A DNA stretch of 64,000 nt from an uncultured archaeon (GTDB taxonomy: Archaea; Thermoproteota; Bathyarchaeia; 40CM-2-53-6; CALIRQ01), in the NCBI GenBank assembly GCA_938042195.1, contig CALIRQ010000005.1:27717-91716 (forward strand). Direction: 5' to 3'. The notes beneath the pieces were generated by a model. It was not told where the DNA came from, made no database searches, and was given only the letters and a program-made list of their open reading frames with translations. Position 1 is the stretch's first letter, and each line of letters starts with the position of its first letter. The position numbers were made by a program, and so were the translations under genes. This document shows, piece by piece, positions 41,815-50,942 of this stretch.

Positions 41815-42915
41815 CTAAAATACATTGACCGGGCCCGTGACATTAGCATCTATCTCCTTGAAATGGCATACCACGACCCCCTCCGATATGGTAACGCCAT
41901 CGTTGACTTGGACCATATCTCCCAAAACGCATCCCGGCCCTATCCTAACGCCCCTTCCGATCCTGCAACCCTCGCCTATGATTGACGCCTCGATGACGGA
42001 TCCCTCTCCAACTTCGACCCCCTCGAACAATATAGACTCCCTAACCTCGGCGCGCATCGCCAAAATGGAGCCGTCCCCTATCGATGCGTAGGGGCCCACG
42101 CTGGCCCCCTCGCCGATCTCGGCCTCGTCGCTTACGAAGGAAGGGGGTTTGATGGAGGCGTTCGGGGGAGGCGTGAGGGGATGGAGGCGATATCTCTTGG
42201 GGTTGCTGGAGATCCTCTCCAAATAGGCCCTGTTCGCCCTGACATAATCCTCGAATTTGCCTATGTCCAGCCAAAGGCCGTCGTAGCGATACCCGAAGAG
42301 CCGCCCCGCCTCGGCCAACTTGGGGAATATCTCGCGCTCCAAGCTGACCTTCCTCCCATCAGGTATCAGATCGAATACCTCCGGCTCGAGGATATACATG
42401 CCCGCGTTTATCAGCCTGCTCGGCTCCTGCCCGGGCCTCGGCTTCTCCACGAACCTCCTGATCCTCATCCCCTCCCCGAGCTCCACCGCCCCGAATCGGC
42501 TGACGTCCTCGACCTCATGGAGGGCTACCGTGGCCGAGGCCCTCCTGCCCATGTGGAACTCAAGCATATCGGCAACCGAGAGCTCGTTCATTATATCTCC
42601 GTTGAGGACCAAGAAGGGGCCATGCCCCTCGAGAAGGCCCTTGGCGTATTTTATCGGCCCAGCCGTCCCGAGGGGATGGGGCTCTTTGGAATACTTGATC
42701 TTCATATCCCCATGCCTCGACCCGAACCTGAGCTTTATCCGATCCTCCAAGTAGTTGACCGCCAGGACGGCCGCCTCGATCCCCTGCGCCGAGAGCCCGT
42801 CCAAGAGCCACTCCAGCATCGGCTTCCCGGCGACGGGGAATAGGGCTTTCGGCCTGGTGCAGCTCAGCGGCCTGAGCCTCGTGGCGTAACCCCCGGCCAA
42901 TATCAAAGCCCTCAT
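41815..42915 (-). CDS. Sugar-1-phosphate nucleotidyltransferase with left-handed beta-helix
   Basis: 366 residues. MRALILAGGYATRLRPLSCTRPK is the nucleotide loop of the NTP-transferase family; LVLNGDIM gives the metal aspartate, FVEKPRPG and LWLDIGKFEDYVRANRAYLE follow. The last 110 residues are hexapeptide repeats (AEIGEGASVG, ASIGDGSIL, GCRIGRGVRIGPGCVL). It makes an activated sugar such as GDP-mannose or UDP-GlcNAc; the exact sugar cannot be fixed by eye. It starts the minus-strand glycan set with the transferase downstream. Confidence 0.9.
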   Translation of the reverse strand: MRALILAGGYATRLRPLSCTRPKALFPVAGKPMLEWLLDGLSAQGIEAAVLAVNYLEDRIKLRFGSRHGDMKIKYSKEPHPLGTAGPIKYAKGLLEGHGPFLVLNGDIMNELSVADMLEFHMGRRASATVALHEVEDVSRFGAVELGEGMRIRRFVEKPRPGQEPSRLINAGMYILEPEVFDLIPDGRKVSLEREIFPKLAEAGRLFGYRYDGLWLDIGKFEDYVRANRAYLERISSNPKRYRLHPLTPPPNASIKPPSFVSDEAEIGEGASVGPYASIGDGSILAMRAEVRESILFEGVEVGEGSVIEASIIGEGCRIGRGVRIGPGCVLGDMVQVNDGVTISEGVVVCHFKEIDANVTGPVNVF

Positions 42916-42996
42916 GCCCTCATCCCCAACGGCGCACCCTTGCCATTTTTAGACCCTCAAGGATTTTAAACTCTTTCACGGATACTCCTTGGGCTC

Positions 42997-43497
42997 TTGA
43001 AGGGCGTTTATACGCTGTTAATAGAGATCCGAAGGCAGATCGATGTGGAGGTTGGAAAGCTAGGCCGATTCGCGTTCGAGCCGGGCGAATACGTCTATAC
43101 GGGATCCGCCATGGGTACCGGCGCGGCCTCGCTCGAGGGGAGGATCTGGAGGCACTTGGGCGGGAGGGCAAAGAGGTTCTGGCATATAGATCATCTATTG
43201 GACTCGGGCGAAGCGGAGGTGATCGGCGTGGTGTACGCGGAAACGGGTCATAGGGCTGAGTGCGCCGTGAACGAAGCCATAAGGGAATCGATGGGAGGAT
43301 GGGCGCCCGCGCCCAAGTTCGGCTCCTCGGATTGCGGATGCATCGGCCATCTGCTGAAATTGGATGGGCCAAGGCCCGAGGATGTAGAGGAAGGCGTTAG
43401 GAGGGCCTATTCGCTACTAGGGCTTAGGCCTCTATGCCTCAAAAGGGCTCGGCTTCGCCCCACCTTTTCTCGAAAGCATCGGAGAATATCCTTATGA
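42997..43497 (+). CDS. DUF123 (GIY-YIG-like) protein
   Basis: 166 residues. GVYTLLIEI, FEPGEYVYTGSAMGTGAASL, RIWRHLGGRAKRFWHIDHLL and PKFGSSDCGCIGHLL are DUF123 motifs; in several archaea this domain is fused to endonuclease III, suggesting a nuclease or DNA-repair accessory of the GIY-YIG group. Start TTG 42997. TTTTAAACTC at 42963-42972 is a TATA-like box about 30 bases upstream. Its 3' end overlaps the convergent TrmB gene by about 60 bases; the last 20 residues are therefore less certain to be conserved. Confidence 0.85.
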   Translation: MKGVYTLLIEIRRQIDVEVGKLGRFAFEPGEYVYTGSAMGTGAASLEGRIWRHLGGRAKRFWHIDHLLDSGEAEVIGVVYAETGHRAECAVNEAIRESMGGWAPAPKFGSSDCGCIGHLLKLDGPRPEDVEEGVRRAYSLLGLRPLCLKRARLRPTFSRKHRRISL

Positions 43498-44245
43498 GGC
43501 CATCGTTCCTAGTGTAATGGGGCTTGTAATATATGGGCTTCTCCCCCTTCTTCTTACTCGCCCATATCAGAAATACCAGCTCCGAGCCGTCGACCAAGGT
43601 CCCCCTTAGGGGATACCCCGACTCCCTCAGGAGCCTGACCTCGGCCCCGAAGGCCCTCAGCTCGTCGGCCCTCCTCCTCGACCCATGATCGGAGGCGAGC
43701 ATTAAAACCCTAGTCCTGACCCTTCTCTCCAAGGCCCTGAGGAGCTCCTCCCTCACCTTATCGTACCAGCCGAACGTCTCGGCGAAGATATATATGCGCT
43801 CCTTGGAGCCTGCTATCATCCTCGTGGTTTGGAGCTCCATTTCCGCGATGCTCTCGAGAGGGACCACTATCTCCTCCGCCCTGATCCCCATCCTGATCTC
43901 CCAGAACAGGGGGTCGAGCCTTTGATGGAGTTCCCTGGCCTTTTTGCTATAATCGGCGAAGATCGCCTCGCACTCGGATCGCTTCTTCTCGATTAGCTTG
44001 GATACGAATTGGCCGGGATCATCTATTTGGAGCCTATTGCTCACAATCCTCACGGCCCCTTTGTCCACCAGCCCCCTAATGGCCTCTTGGACGCTCTCCG
44101 AATGGGAGTCGAGGATCCTCTCCAATGGTATCCCCTCGGGCTTCATGAAGGCGCTCATATAGAGTTCGGCCTCCGCCTCGGTGAGGCCCAGGGCCATGAG
44201 CAGACCGACCTCCTCCCTGCGGTGGTCCCCGCTCGCCAACCCCAT
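43439..44245 (-). CDS. TrmB-family transcriptional regulator
   Basis: 268 residues from ATG 44245, chosen because TTTATAATT (minus strand of 44273-44281) is a TATA box about 28-36 bases before it; the longer frame to 44287 would begin inside the promoter. Winged helix: LLMALGLTEAEAELYMSAFM, then RGLVDKGAVRIVSNRLQID. The C-terminal part has a PLD-like effector region (SKERIYIFAETFGWYDKVRE, VRTRVLMLASDHG). TrmB proteins regulate sugar transport and metabolism genes in archaea; the target here is unknown. Confidence 0.85.
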   Translation of the reverse strand: MGLASGDHRREEVGLLMALGLTEAEAELYMSAFMKPEGIPLERILDSHSESVQEAIRGLVDKGAVRIVSNRLQIDDPGQFVSKLIEKKRSECEAIFADYSKKARELHQRLDPLFWEIRMGIRAEEIVVPLESIAEMELQTTRMIAGSKERIYIFAETFGWYDKVREELLRALERRVRTRVLMLASDHGSRRRADELRAFGAEVRLLRESGYPLRGTLVDGSELVFLIWASKKKGEKPIYYKPHYTRNDGLIRIFSDAFEKRWGEAEPF

Positions 44246-44522
44246 CCGCCGAGATGGCCCTTTTGGGCGATCAATTATAAAAGCCATTCAGGATGGTCCG
44301 ATCGCGGGCTTGAACGAGGGCGGTGGGGGCTGGGTTAGATCCTTGCGGAGCCATGGGGGATTGGCATGGATGCCTTGAAAAGTAGGATGATCGATGTAGC
44401 ATTAGGTTCCTGCAATGGGCTGTTGAGAAAATTCCAAGGCCCACTTCAAGCCCTATTAGGGGCAATCGCCCCATCCACGCTGTGGAGGGGGACTTCCGCG
44501 AATGATGGGCGGTTCGATGCCT

Positions 44523-45134
44523 TTATATCTCTACGCCAAGCTCCCTCAAATCCCTCTTTAGTTGCTCCAGGCCCTTGAACTGGATCGTCTTTATGCCGAA
44601 GGATCTCGCGATCTCCAAAAATTCCCGCTTGTCATCGATGAGCACGCATTCCCCGGGCTCGCATCCAACCTCCCTCAAGAGGGTCTCGTAGAACTCCCTT
44701 TCGTCCTTGTGGAATCCCGCTTCGAAGGATAGCACGAGGGCATCGAACTCCCCCCGCAGCCCATACTTTTTGTCCAGGTACTCGAACCTTTCCCTGACGT
44801 TCCCGGAGAAGGCTATGATCCTATATCTCTTCCTAAGCTCTCGGACGAGCTCCCTCACCCCCTCGATGGGCTCATAGGAGGAGTGCCAGATCTCCTTCAA
44901 TTCGGGGACCATCTTTGGATCTATGCCCAGCTTCTCAACGGCCCTCCTCCAAAACTCATCCTCGGAGAGCTTCCCCTTCCCATAAAGCCACCCTTCCTTC
45001 CTCGGATATGCTTGGAAGACCTCGTCCACTCTCTCCCTCGGGGCTCCTACGAGCCCGTATATCCTTTGAACGGCTATCGCGGTCCCAGCCTTGAAGTAAA
45101 CTCCCCCCAAATCGAAGATTATCGTCCTTATCAT
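44523..45134 (-). CDS. HAD-superfamily hydrolase
   Basis: 203 residues. Motif I is IIFDLGGVYF (the second Asp is replaced by Gly, as in haloacid dehalogenase-like and FMN/epoxide-type members), motif II is IIAFSGN, motif III lysine is in FHKDEREFYE, and motif IV is VLIDDKREF. A four-helix cap (about 18-85) identifies subfamily IA. It probably removes phosphate from a small metabolite. It overlaps the lysS stop by four bases on the same strand, so it is downstream in the lysS operon. Confidence 0.88.
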   Translation of the reverse strand: MIRTIIFDLGGVYFKAGTAIAVQRIYGLVGAPRERVDEVFQAYPRKEGWLYGKGKLSEDEFWRRAVEKLGIDPKMVPELKEIWHSSYEPIEGVRELVRELRKRYRIIAFSGNVRERFEYLDKKYGLRGEFDALVLSFEAGFHKDEREFYETLLREVGCEPGECVLIDDKREFLEIARSFGIKTIQFKGLEQLKRDLRELGVEI

Positions 45135-46759
45135 TCAATCGCACCGGGGGCCGCGCCCCCATTCCCGAATGCCGCTAGGGCCCCCTCCAAGGCCTCCGCC
45201 ACATTCTCCCTGCCCATGGCCACCAGATAGGGGCCGAGCCTAGGGCCATAGGGGACCCCAAGCAAGATCCTGTAAAGGGTCTTGAAGAAATCCCTCGGGT
45301 CCAACCCGTTCCGCCTAGCGATATCGAATATGGCGCCTTGGATCACAGCCTCGTCCTGCTCGGACCTGAGAAGGGCTATGAGCTCCCGGATTGCCCTCCT
45401 CTCCCCCTCGTCCAGCTCGATCCTTTCGGGCGATATGGCCCCGAAGTCCCTGGCCCAATTGATCGCATAATCTATCTTGGCCCCCAGGGCCGCGGCATCG
45501 ATCCCGTAGCGCCCCAGCTTCTCCTCCACGAAGGCCCTCTCCGAGCCCCTCGGCGCCACCTTGGCCAGATAGACCAGGAGGTTATAGGGGGCGCGCGGGG
45601 CGGGGCCGCTGGGCGGCTTGAGGAGCCAGCAGTATTCGTAAAGGCCCCTCAGCTTCGCCCTCTCCCTTTCATCGCCAACGCGCTTGAGGCCGAAGTAGAC
45701 GCGGCCCAACTCATCCAATTCATCCATGTAGGCCGGTATGTCCAAGATTGAAATCTCCCTAGCCCCAGTCGATCGCTTGTACATGAGCAAGAGCAACGAT
45801 TGGGGCGAGCCGTACGTCAGCCAGACTTGGGGCGTCAGGACGTTGCCGACCGACTTGGAGATCTTCCTCCCGCCCTTATCGAGGAACATCTCATATCTCA
45901 CGTGGTAGGGCGGTTCATAGCCCAAGACCTCTTTGGCGATCGCGTCGTTGGCCCTGACCGAATCGGCTATATCCTTCCCATAGGCCTCGAAATGTATCCC
46001 CAGGGCCGCCCACCTGGCGGCGAACTCCACCTTCCAGCTCAGCTTCCCCTCCCCCCGCCTATAATCGGCCTCCCCCTCGTAACCGCAGCCCTCCACCCTC
46101 CTGCCGCCGATCTCGGCCCCTTCGCATCGATACAGGACCTTCCCCTCATCGGGCAAGAATCCATGGGCCTTGGTCGTATATATGCGGCCGCATCGGCCGC
46201 AGATGGCGAAGAACGGCAAAACCTCCTCATACTTCTCCTGCCCCAGCTCCCGCCTTATTATCTCGCCCGCCCTCTTGGCCTGGGAAAGTATGGCCTCTAT
46301 TTGCCGGGCCAATAGGCCCGATCGATAGGCCTCCCGGGCCGAATAATGCCTATACTCGAAGCCGCATCGGTCCATCGCATCCAATAGCATGGAGGTCATG
46401 TGCTCCCCATAGCTGTCATGGCATCCGAATGGATCGGGTATGAATGTGACGGGCTCCGCCAAATGATCCCAAAGCCACTCTGGGAGGCCTGCGGGCACCT
46501 TCCTGAGCCCGTCCATATCGTCGGAGAAGGCTATGTACTCGCATGGGACGCCCGCGTCCTCTATGGCCAGCTTAACGGCGAAGGCCCGGGCCGAGTCGCT
46601 GAAGCTCCCTATGTGGGGGATCCCGGAGGCCCCGAGCCCGCTCTCGGTCCTCAGCGGGCCGCCCTTGGCCCTTCCGAGCTCCGCCTCCCTTTCGATGACT
46701 GCCTTAGCCACCTTATCTATCCAAGTCCCCCTCCCTATCGCTATCGGCATTTTGGCCAC
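45131..46759 (-). CDS. lysS: Lysyl-tRNA synthetase, class I
   Basis: 542 residues. The class I motifs are SGIPHIGSFSD (HIGH) and RKISKSVGNVL (KMSKS), on a Rossmann domain. A zinc-binding insertion, CGRCGRIYTT with CEGAEIGGRRVEGCGYEG, and the C-terminal alpha-helical cage complete it. Class I LysRS is found in most archaea in place of the class II enzyme. ATG 46759. Confidence 0.95.
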   Translation of the reverse strand: MAKMPIAIGRGTWIDKVAKAVIEREAELGRAKGGPLRTESGLGASGIPHIGSFSDSARAFAVKLAIEDAGVPCEYIAFSDDMDGLRKVPAGLPEWLWDHLAEPVTFIPDPFGCHDSYGEHMTSMLLDAMDRCGFEYRHYSAREAYRSGLLARQIEAILSQAKRAGEIIRRELGQEKYEEVLPFFAICGRCGRIYTTKAHGFLPDEGKVLYRCEGAEIGGRRVEGCGYEGEADYRRGEGKLSWKVEFAARWAALGIHFEAYGKDIADSVRANDAIAKEVLGYEPPYHVRYEMFLDKGGRKISKSVGNVLTPQVWLTYGSPQSLLLLMYKRSTGAREISILDIPAYMDELDELGRVYFGLKRVGDERERAKLRGLYEYCWLLKPPSGPAPRAPYNLLVYLAKVAPRGSERAFVEEKLGRYGIDAAALGAKIDYAINWARDFGAISPERIELDEGERRAIRELIALLRSEQDEAVIQGAIFDIARRNGLDPRDFFKTLYRILLGVPYGPRLGPYLVAMGRENVAEALEGALAAFGNGGAAPGAIE

Positions 46760-46921
46760 CGTGTTGGCGCGGTCGCGCTCAGCCGAACAAGCCGCTCCCT
46801 CGAAGGCTTATAAAGATCTCCCCAGCCGCTCCAGGAACTCGATCCACTTCAATATCCCTTTGGAGTCTTCGCCGTATATTAATTATGGATGGGCCATGAT
46901 GACATATAATCGATTGTTGGT

Positions 46922-47341
46922 TCACTTGGTCTCGACCTCCACCAAGCCCATGTCGCCGTTCACAACGACCCTGTCGCCGCTCCTGATCGCCTCGAGGGGA
47001 TCGGCGTCTAAGCGATCTACCAGCGGTATCCCGGCTAGGGCGCATCCCGTGGCTATTATGGGCTCCGTTTCGACATTCACGATGGCCGCGGGCGCCTTTC
47101 CATATCGCTTGAGGCCGTAGATGATGTAGGATCCAACGGTGCTTCCCTTCCCCCTCGGGAAGACCAAGACCTTCCCGGCCACGGATAGGCCCTTGAGCGG
47201 ATGGCCCCTCTCGATCACGAGGCCCGTCCTCGGGTCGACGCCCCCGAGGAACGATATGGGCTCGGGGCTTACGAGGGCCTCGCCCTCCCCGAGGCCCGGT
47301 ACTGCCCCCCTACCCCTCAGAACCCTCTTAGAGGGCGGCAT
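46922..47341 (-). CDS. Phosphomevalonate dehydratase small subunit (aconitase X swivel, DUF126)
   Basis: 139 residues. VLRGRGAVPGLGEGEALVS, ISFLGGVDPRTGLVIERGHP and VFPRGKGSTVGSYIIYGL are the swivelling-domain motifs of aconitase X small subunits. With the large subunit (47328-48518, overlapping by 14 bases) it forms the enzyme that converts 5-phosphomevalonate to trans-anhydromevalonate phosphate in the archaeal mevalonate pathway. The UbiD and UbiX genes upstream supply the next step, which supports this specific assignment over a generic aconitase role. Confidence 0.9.
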   Translation of the reverse strand: MPPSKRVLRGRGAVPGLGEGEALVSPEPISFLGGVDPRTGLVIERGHPLKGLSVAGKVLVFPRGKGSTVGSYIIYGLKRYGKAPAAIVNVETEPIIATGCALAGIPLVDRLDADPLEAIRSGDRVVVNGDMGLVEVETK

Positions 47342-48518
47342 GGATGCAATCCCTCAGGCTCCTAAGAGCGGCCTCGGCCCCGGATAGGGACGGCATGTAA
47401 TGGGCGGCCTTGCAGGAGTTCGTATACGCGCCATCTATGCCCATAGCCTCCAAGGGCGATACAACCATGCAGGTATCGCAAGCCACTAGGCCCCCGGCGC
47501 GCTCTATCGCCCTGATGTAGCCCCTCTTGGAGGCATCGGCCCTAACGGCCCTTGAGGTGAAGCACATGAGGCGCTTCCTGAGCCTCTTCCCCCGGACGGC
47601 CTCCGCTATTGTCCTTAACTCCGCCAAGCTCAGGTGCGGGCACCCGAGCAATACCCAATCGAAGTCCCGGCTGGAGGAGATGGAATCCTTTATGGCATCG
47701 AGATCCTTCCCATCGACCTCCAACGCCTCCAAACCCCTCCCATCGAATCGCTTCCTTTTGGCCTCCGGGGTCACTCCCTCAACATGGAACAGCGCTATCC
47801 CGCCGGAAGCGGCCGCGCTAGCGCCCATATACTTGAGCTCATCCAGGCTCGGCCCTCCCAACCCGGAGAGGAGCGGGACCCCGCCCCCGAGCGATTTCCC
47901 CAGGAGATAGCCCAAGAGGCCATAATCGAGATCATTGGAGGGCTTGAGGCGAACCTCCACCGAATGCGTTGGCTCGCGCTCCGAATCCAAGTGTAACCCA
48001 TAAAGGGGGGTCCTCCCAACCACCGCGCTCGCCAGCGCCGCGGGCCCGCCCTCCCTGTTGGTCCTCGCCCCCAAGACGGAGTTCGCGAAGGCGACCGCGG
48101 ATGACTCGGCCCAAGCCAAGCTTTGGCCGAACCTCGGCCTGTTCGAAGCGTAATATGGAGTGCAGGTCCAAGTGAGCTTCACGCCCATCCGCGCGAACGC
48201 TCGGGCTATTCTAAGTTGCTTCTCAGCGAACTCGCATGGGATGCCCATCCTTTTCCACCTCCTTAGGTCCATGCCGCAAGGGTTCAGGGTCGCCATGATC
48301 GATGCCTTGGCCCCGGCCTCGGCGAAATCCTCCAAGAACTCGAGGCCCGCGTCCCCTATGGTCCTATAGGATACGCCGGAGATTTGCGCGCTGCGGACCC
48401 TTATCATCCTCTCGGCCCCGAAGATCTTCCCGAGCACCACTAGGAGCCTCATCGCCCGCTGGCGCGCCTCCCCCTCCTCGCCCGCCAGGATCCTCTCCTC
48501 CTCCCTAGTTAGCTCCAT
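47328..48518 (-). CDS. Phosphomevalonate dehydratase large subunit (aconitase X, DUF521)
   Basis: 396 residues. Cysteines for the [4Fe-4S] cluster and active site are in TLNPCGMD, LTWTCTPYYASN and LVACDTCMVVSP, and ANSVLGARTNREGGPAALAS is the aconitase X block. Together with the small subunit encoded immediately after it, it dehydrates 5-phosphomevalonate. Start TTG/ATG region at 48518; 18 bases after the UbiD gene. Confidence 0.92.
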   Translation of the reverse strand: MELTREEERILAGEEGEARQRAMRLLVVLGKIFGAERMIRVRSAQISGVSYRTIGDAGLEFLEDFAEAGAKASIMATLNPCGMDLRRWKRMGIPCEFAEKQLRIARAFARMGVKLTWTCTPYYASNRPRFGQSLAWAESSAVAFANSVLGARTNREGGPAALASAVVGRTPLYGLHLDSEREPTHSVEVRLKPSNDLDYGLLGYLLGKSLGGGVPLLSGLGGPSLDELKYMGASAAASGGIALFHVEGVTPEAKRKRFDGRGLEALEVDGKDLDAIKDSISSSRDFDWVLLGCPHLSLAELRTIAEAVRGKRLRKRLMCFTSRAVRADASKRGYIRAIERAGGLVACDTCMVVSPLEAMGIDGAYTNSCKAAHYMPSLSGAEAALRSLRDCIHAAL

Positions 48519-48536
48519 CGCGCTCCACCGCCTCCC

Positions 48537-49838
48537 TCATCGCCCCTCCGGCCCCACCCTGAGGAATTTATCCTTGGGCTTGGATAAGGGCCTGGTTGCG
48601 TCGAAGCCGAGCTTCGTGGTCGTGAGGTTCTCCTGATCGGCCGAGGGATCGAGGCTCGAGCCCCTAGCCCCCCTTATGATCACCAAGTCCCTATCGCCTT
48701 GGAACCTCGTTGCGATGGCCCATTCCACCGCTACTGGATCCGATATATCTATATCCGAATCCACAACCACCGCGTGCTTTAGCGATGGATGAGCCGCGAA
48801 GGCCGCCAAGAGGGCGTTCTTGCCATCCCCTTCCGCCTGCTTCTCTATGGATATCACCGCGTGCAACCAACCGCAGCCGCCGGGCGTCAGCCTAACGTCC
48901 CTAACGGTTGAGACGGTGGCCGCCACCCATTCGCGTATCTTGGCCTCATATGGCAAGCCCATCAGGATCGCATGCTCGGGGCCGCCGGGGAGGAGGGCAT
49001 GATAAATGGACCCATCCCTCCTATACACCTTGTCGACCTTAACGACCGGCTGCTTTCTCACGATATCGTAGGTGCCCGTGAGGTCGACGAATGGCCCCTC
49101 GTCCTCCGATTCCTCGAGCGATATCTCGCCCTCGATGGCTATCTCGGCATCGGAGGGGACCCTCGAGCGGTTCTCAAGCCTCGTCAACCGAAGGCCCCCG
49201 CCCATCAGCCTATTGGCGACCGCGTATTCGCTAACCCCAAAGGGGGCTGGGGAGGACGCGGCCAAAAGCACGGAGGGATGGAGGCCGATCGCCATCCCTA
49301 CCGACAGGGCCTTGAGGCCCGATGCCTTGGCCATTTCGCAAAGCCTGAAGAGGTGCCTGGGGACGATCCTTATGGCCAGCCTCCTGCCTCCCAAGACCAT
49401 CATCCTGTGTATGGAAACGTTCTCGATGGAGCCATCGGGGCTCCTGGCGGATACTATCGCGGAGGATATATAGGGGCCCCCATCCTTCGGATAATAGCGG
49501 GATATCGGCAACCGCGATAGATCCTCCTCGGCCTCCGAGAAGGCGGCCGAGGGGGATTCCCCGGGCTCCAACGGGTTCTTGATGGCATCGTTTAAAGCGC
49601 CGTGGAGCGCCGACGGATCGATCCCGATCGCCGCCGCGATCAATTCCCTCGATCCGCATATGCCTGTTACTATCTTGGAGTCGTAGCCCCTCACTTCCTT
49701 GAATATGGCCCTCATGCCTGGGTTTGAGCGGATCGATCGATATACCTCCTCGAGGGCCATGGGCTCCTCGAACTCCTGGATCGAGCCCCTTCGCCTCAAC
49801 TCCTCCAAGAAGCCCCTCAGGTCGCCCAACCCACCCAT
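48537..49838 (-). CDS. UbiD-family decarboxylase (anhydromevalonate phosphate decarboxylase)
   Basis: 433 residues. UbiD-type blocks include the N-terminal FLEELRRRGSIQEFEEP, NVSIHRMMVLGGRRLAIRI, the prFMN-site region DEGPFVDLTGTYD, and GGPEHAILMGLPYEAKI. It uses prenylated FMN, made by the UbiX gene that overlaps its start, to decarboxylate trans-anhydromevalonate phosphate to isopentenyl phosphate. The gene context (aconitase X pair downstream, UbiX upstream) is what makes this specific substrate likely. Confidence 0.9.
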   Translation of the reverse strand: MGGLGDLRGFLEELRRRGSIQEFEEPMALEEVYRSIRSNPGMRAIFKEVRGYDSKIVTGICGSRELIAAAIGIDPSALHGALNDAIKNPLEPGESPSAAFSEAEEDLSRLPISRYYPKDGGPYISSAIVSARSPDGSIENVSIHRMMVLGGRRLAIRIVPRHLFRLCEMAKASGLKALSVGMAIGLHPSVLLAASSPAPFGVSEYAVANRLMGGGLRLTRLENRSRVPSDAEIAIEGEISLEESEDEGPFVDLTGTYDIVRKQPVVKVDKVYRRDGSIYHALLPGGPEHAILMGLPYEAKIREWVAATVSTVRDVRLTPGGCGWLHAVISIEKQAEGDGKNALLAAFAAHPSLKHAVVVDSDIDISDPVAVEWAIATRFQGDRDLVIIRGARGSSLDPSADQENLTTTKLGFDATRPLSKPKDKFLRVGPEGR

Positions 49839-50380
49839 CTCCTATAGAGGTCGTTCTCTATCCCGAGGACATCGAGGATCCTGCCCACTACGAAGTCCAC
49901 TAGGTCGTCGATGCCCTTCGGCCCCATATAGAAGGCGGGCATCGCAGGCAATATTATCGCCCCAGCCCTCGAGGCCCTGAGCATGTTCTCCAGATGGATT
50001 GAGGAGAGGGGAGTCTCCCTCGGGACGAGGACCAATGGCCTCCCCTCCTTGAGGGCTACATCGGCGATCCTGGATATCGCGCTGCTCGAATATCCGATGG
50101 AGATCTCCGAAAGCGTCTTCATGCTGCACGGAACCACCACCATCCCATCGAACTTAGAGGATCCGCTTATGTAGGGGCATGCGAGATCGTTGGGATACTC
50201 CTCCGAGGAGAGCTCGCGCATTCGCCTCACCCCCTCCTCGCCCAGCTCATGCTTAGCTATCGCCTTGCCATTCTTGCTCATTATCAGTACCCTCCCTATG
50301 CCTTTATCCTTGAGGGCCTCGAGGAGCCTCAATGCATAGCGCGATCCGCTGGCCCCCGTGACTCCGATTATTAGCTTCAA
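49817..50380 (-). CDS. ubiX: UbiX-type flavin prenyltransferase
   Basis: 187 residues. LIIGVTGASGSRYALRLLEA is the flavin-binding start; the family block VPCSMKTLSEISIGYSSSAI, VPRETPLSSIHLENMLRASR and ILPAMPAFY follow. It prenylates FMN to make the UbiD cofactor. The TTG at 50380 begins directly at the conserved strand; the frame is open further upstream but that part runs over the divergent promoter region and lacks similarity. Its end overlaps the UbiD start by 22 bases, so the four mevalonate genes form one operon. Confidence 0.92.
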   Translation of the reverse strand: MKLIIGVTGASGSRYALRLLEALKDKGIGRVLIMSKNGKAIAKHELGEEGVRRMRELSSEEYPNDLACPYISGSSKFDGMVVVPCSMKTLSEISIGYSSSAISRIADVALKEGRPLVLVPRETPLSSIHLENMLRASRAGAIILPAMPAFYMGPKGIDDLVDFVVGRILDVLGIENDLYRRWVGWAT

Positions 50381-50465
50381 CCCAACCCTATCCCTCGTCC
50401 GCCCTTTTAGCCCATTTGCCCCTAAGGATTTAAATCTGCGCCGAAACCCACAACAGGGCTCGGCT

Positions 50466-50942
50466 TTGAGATATCGCCTAGTTGCCGTTGGCGGGACCTT
50501 CGATACGCTCCATAGGGGGCATAGGGCCCTGTTGGATAAGGCCTTCGAGATCGGCGAAAGGGTCATAATCGGCCTCACGAGCGATCCATTCGCCAAAAGG
50601 CTCCATAAACCGCATAAGATAGATCCATACGAAATCCGCAGGGCGGCGTTGGAAGGATTCCTCCGGAGCAGGGGATACTCGCATAGAGTCATGATAGTGG
50701 AGCTGAACGACCCCTATGGGCCCGCGATAGAGAACGGCGATATAGAGGCGCTCGTAGTTTCCAAGAGGACGGGCGGGAGGGGTGAAGAGATCAATCGCAT
50801 TAGGATCGCCAAGGGGCTCAGGCCCTTGGATTTGATAAAGGTCGATTTGGTGAGGGCTGAGGACTCGAAGCCGATCTCGACAACTAGGATAAGGAGGGGC
50901 GCGATAGACCGAGAGGGCCGGGTGAGGGGGGCTCTGGGTTAA
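50466..50942 (+). CDS. coaD: Phosphopantetheine adenylyltransferase, archaeal type
   Basis: 158 residues. VAVGGTFDTLHRGHRALLDKA is the nucleotidyltransferase TxxHxGH start; the ISTTRIRRG end is the ISST-like motif. It makes dephospho-CoA from 4'-phosphopantetheine. TTG 50466 follows a TATA-like TTTAAAT (50430-50436) at suitable spacing. The gene is divergent from the mevalonate operon; both pathways meet at acetyl-CoA chemistry, which may explain the neighbourhood. Confidence 0.9.
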   Translation: MRYRLVAVGGTFDTLHRGHRALLDKAFEIGERVIIGLTSDPFAKRLHKPHKIDPYEIRRAALEGFLRSRGYSHRVMIVELNDPYGPAIENGDIEALVVSKRTGGRGEEINRIRIAKGLRPLDLIKVDLVRAEDSKPISTTRIRRGAIDREGRVRGALG

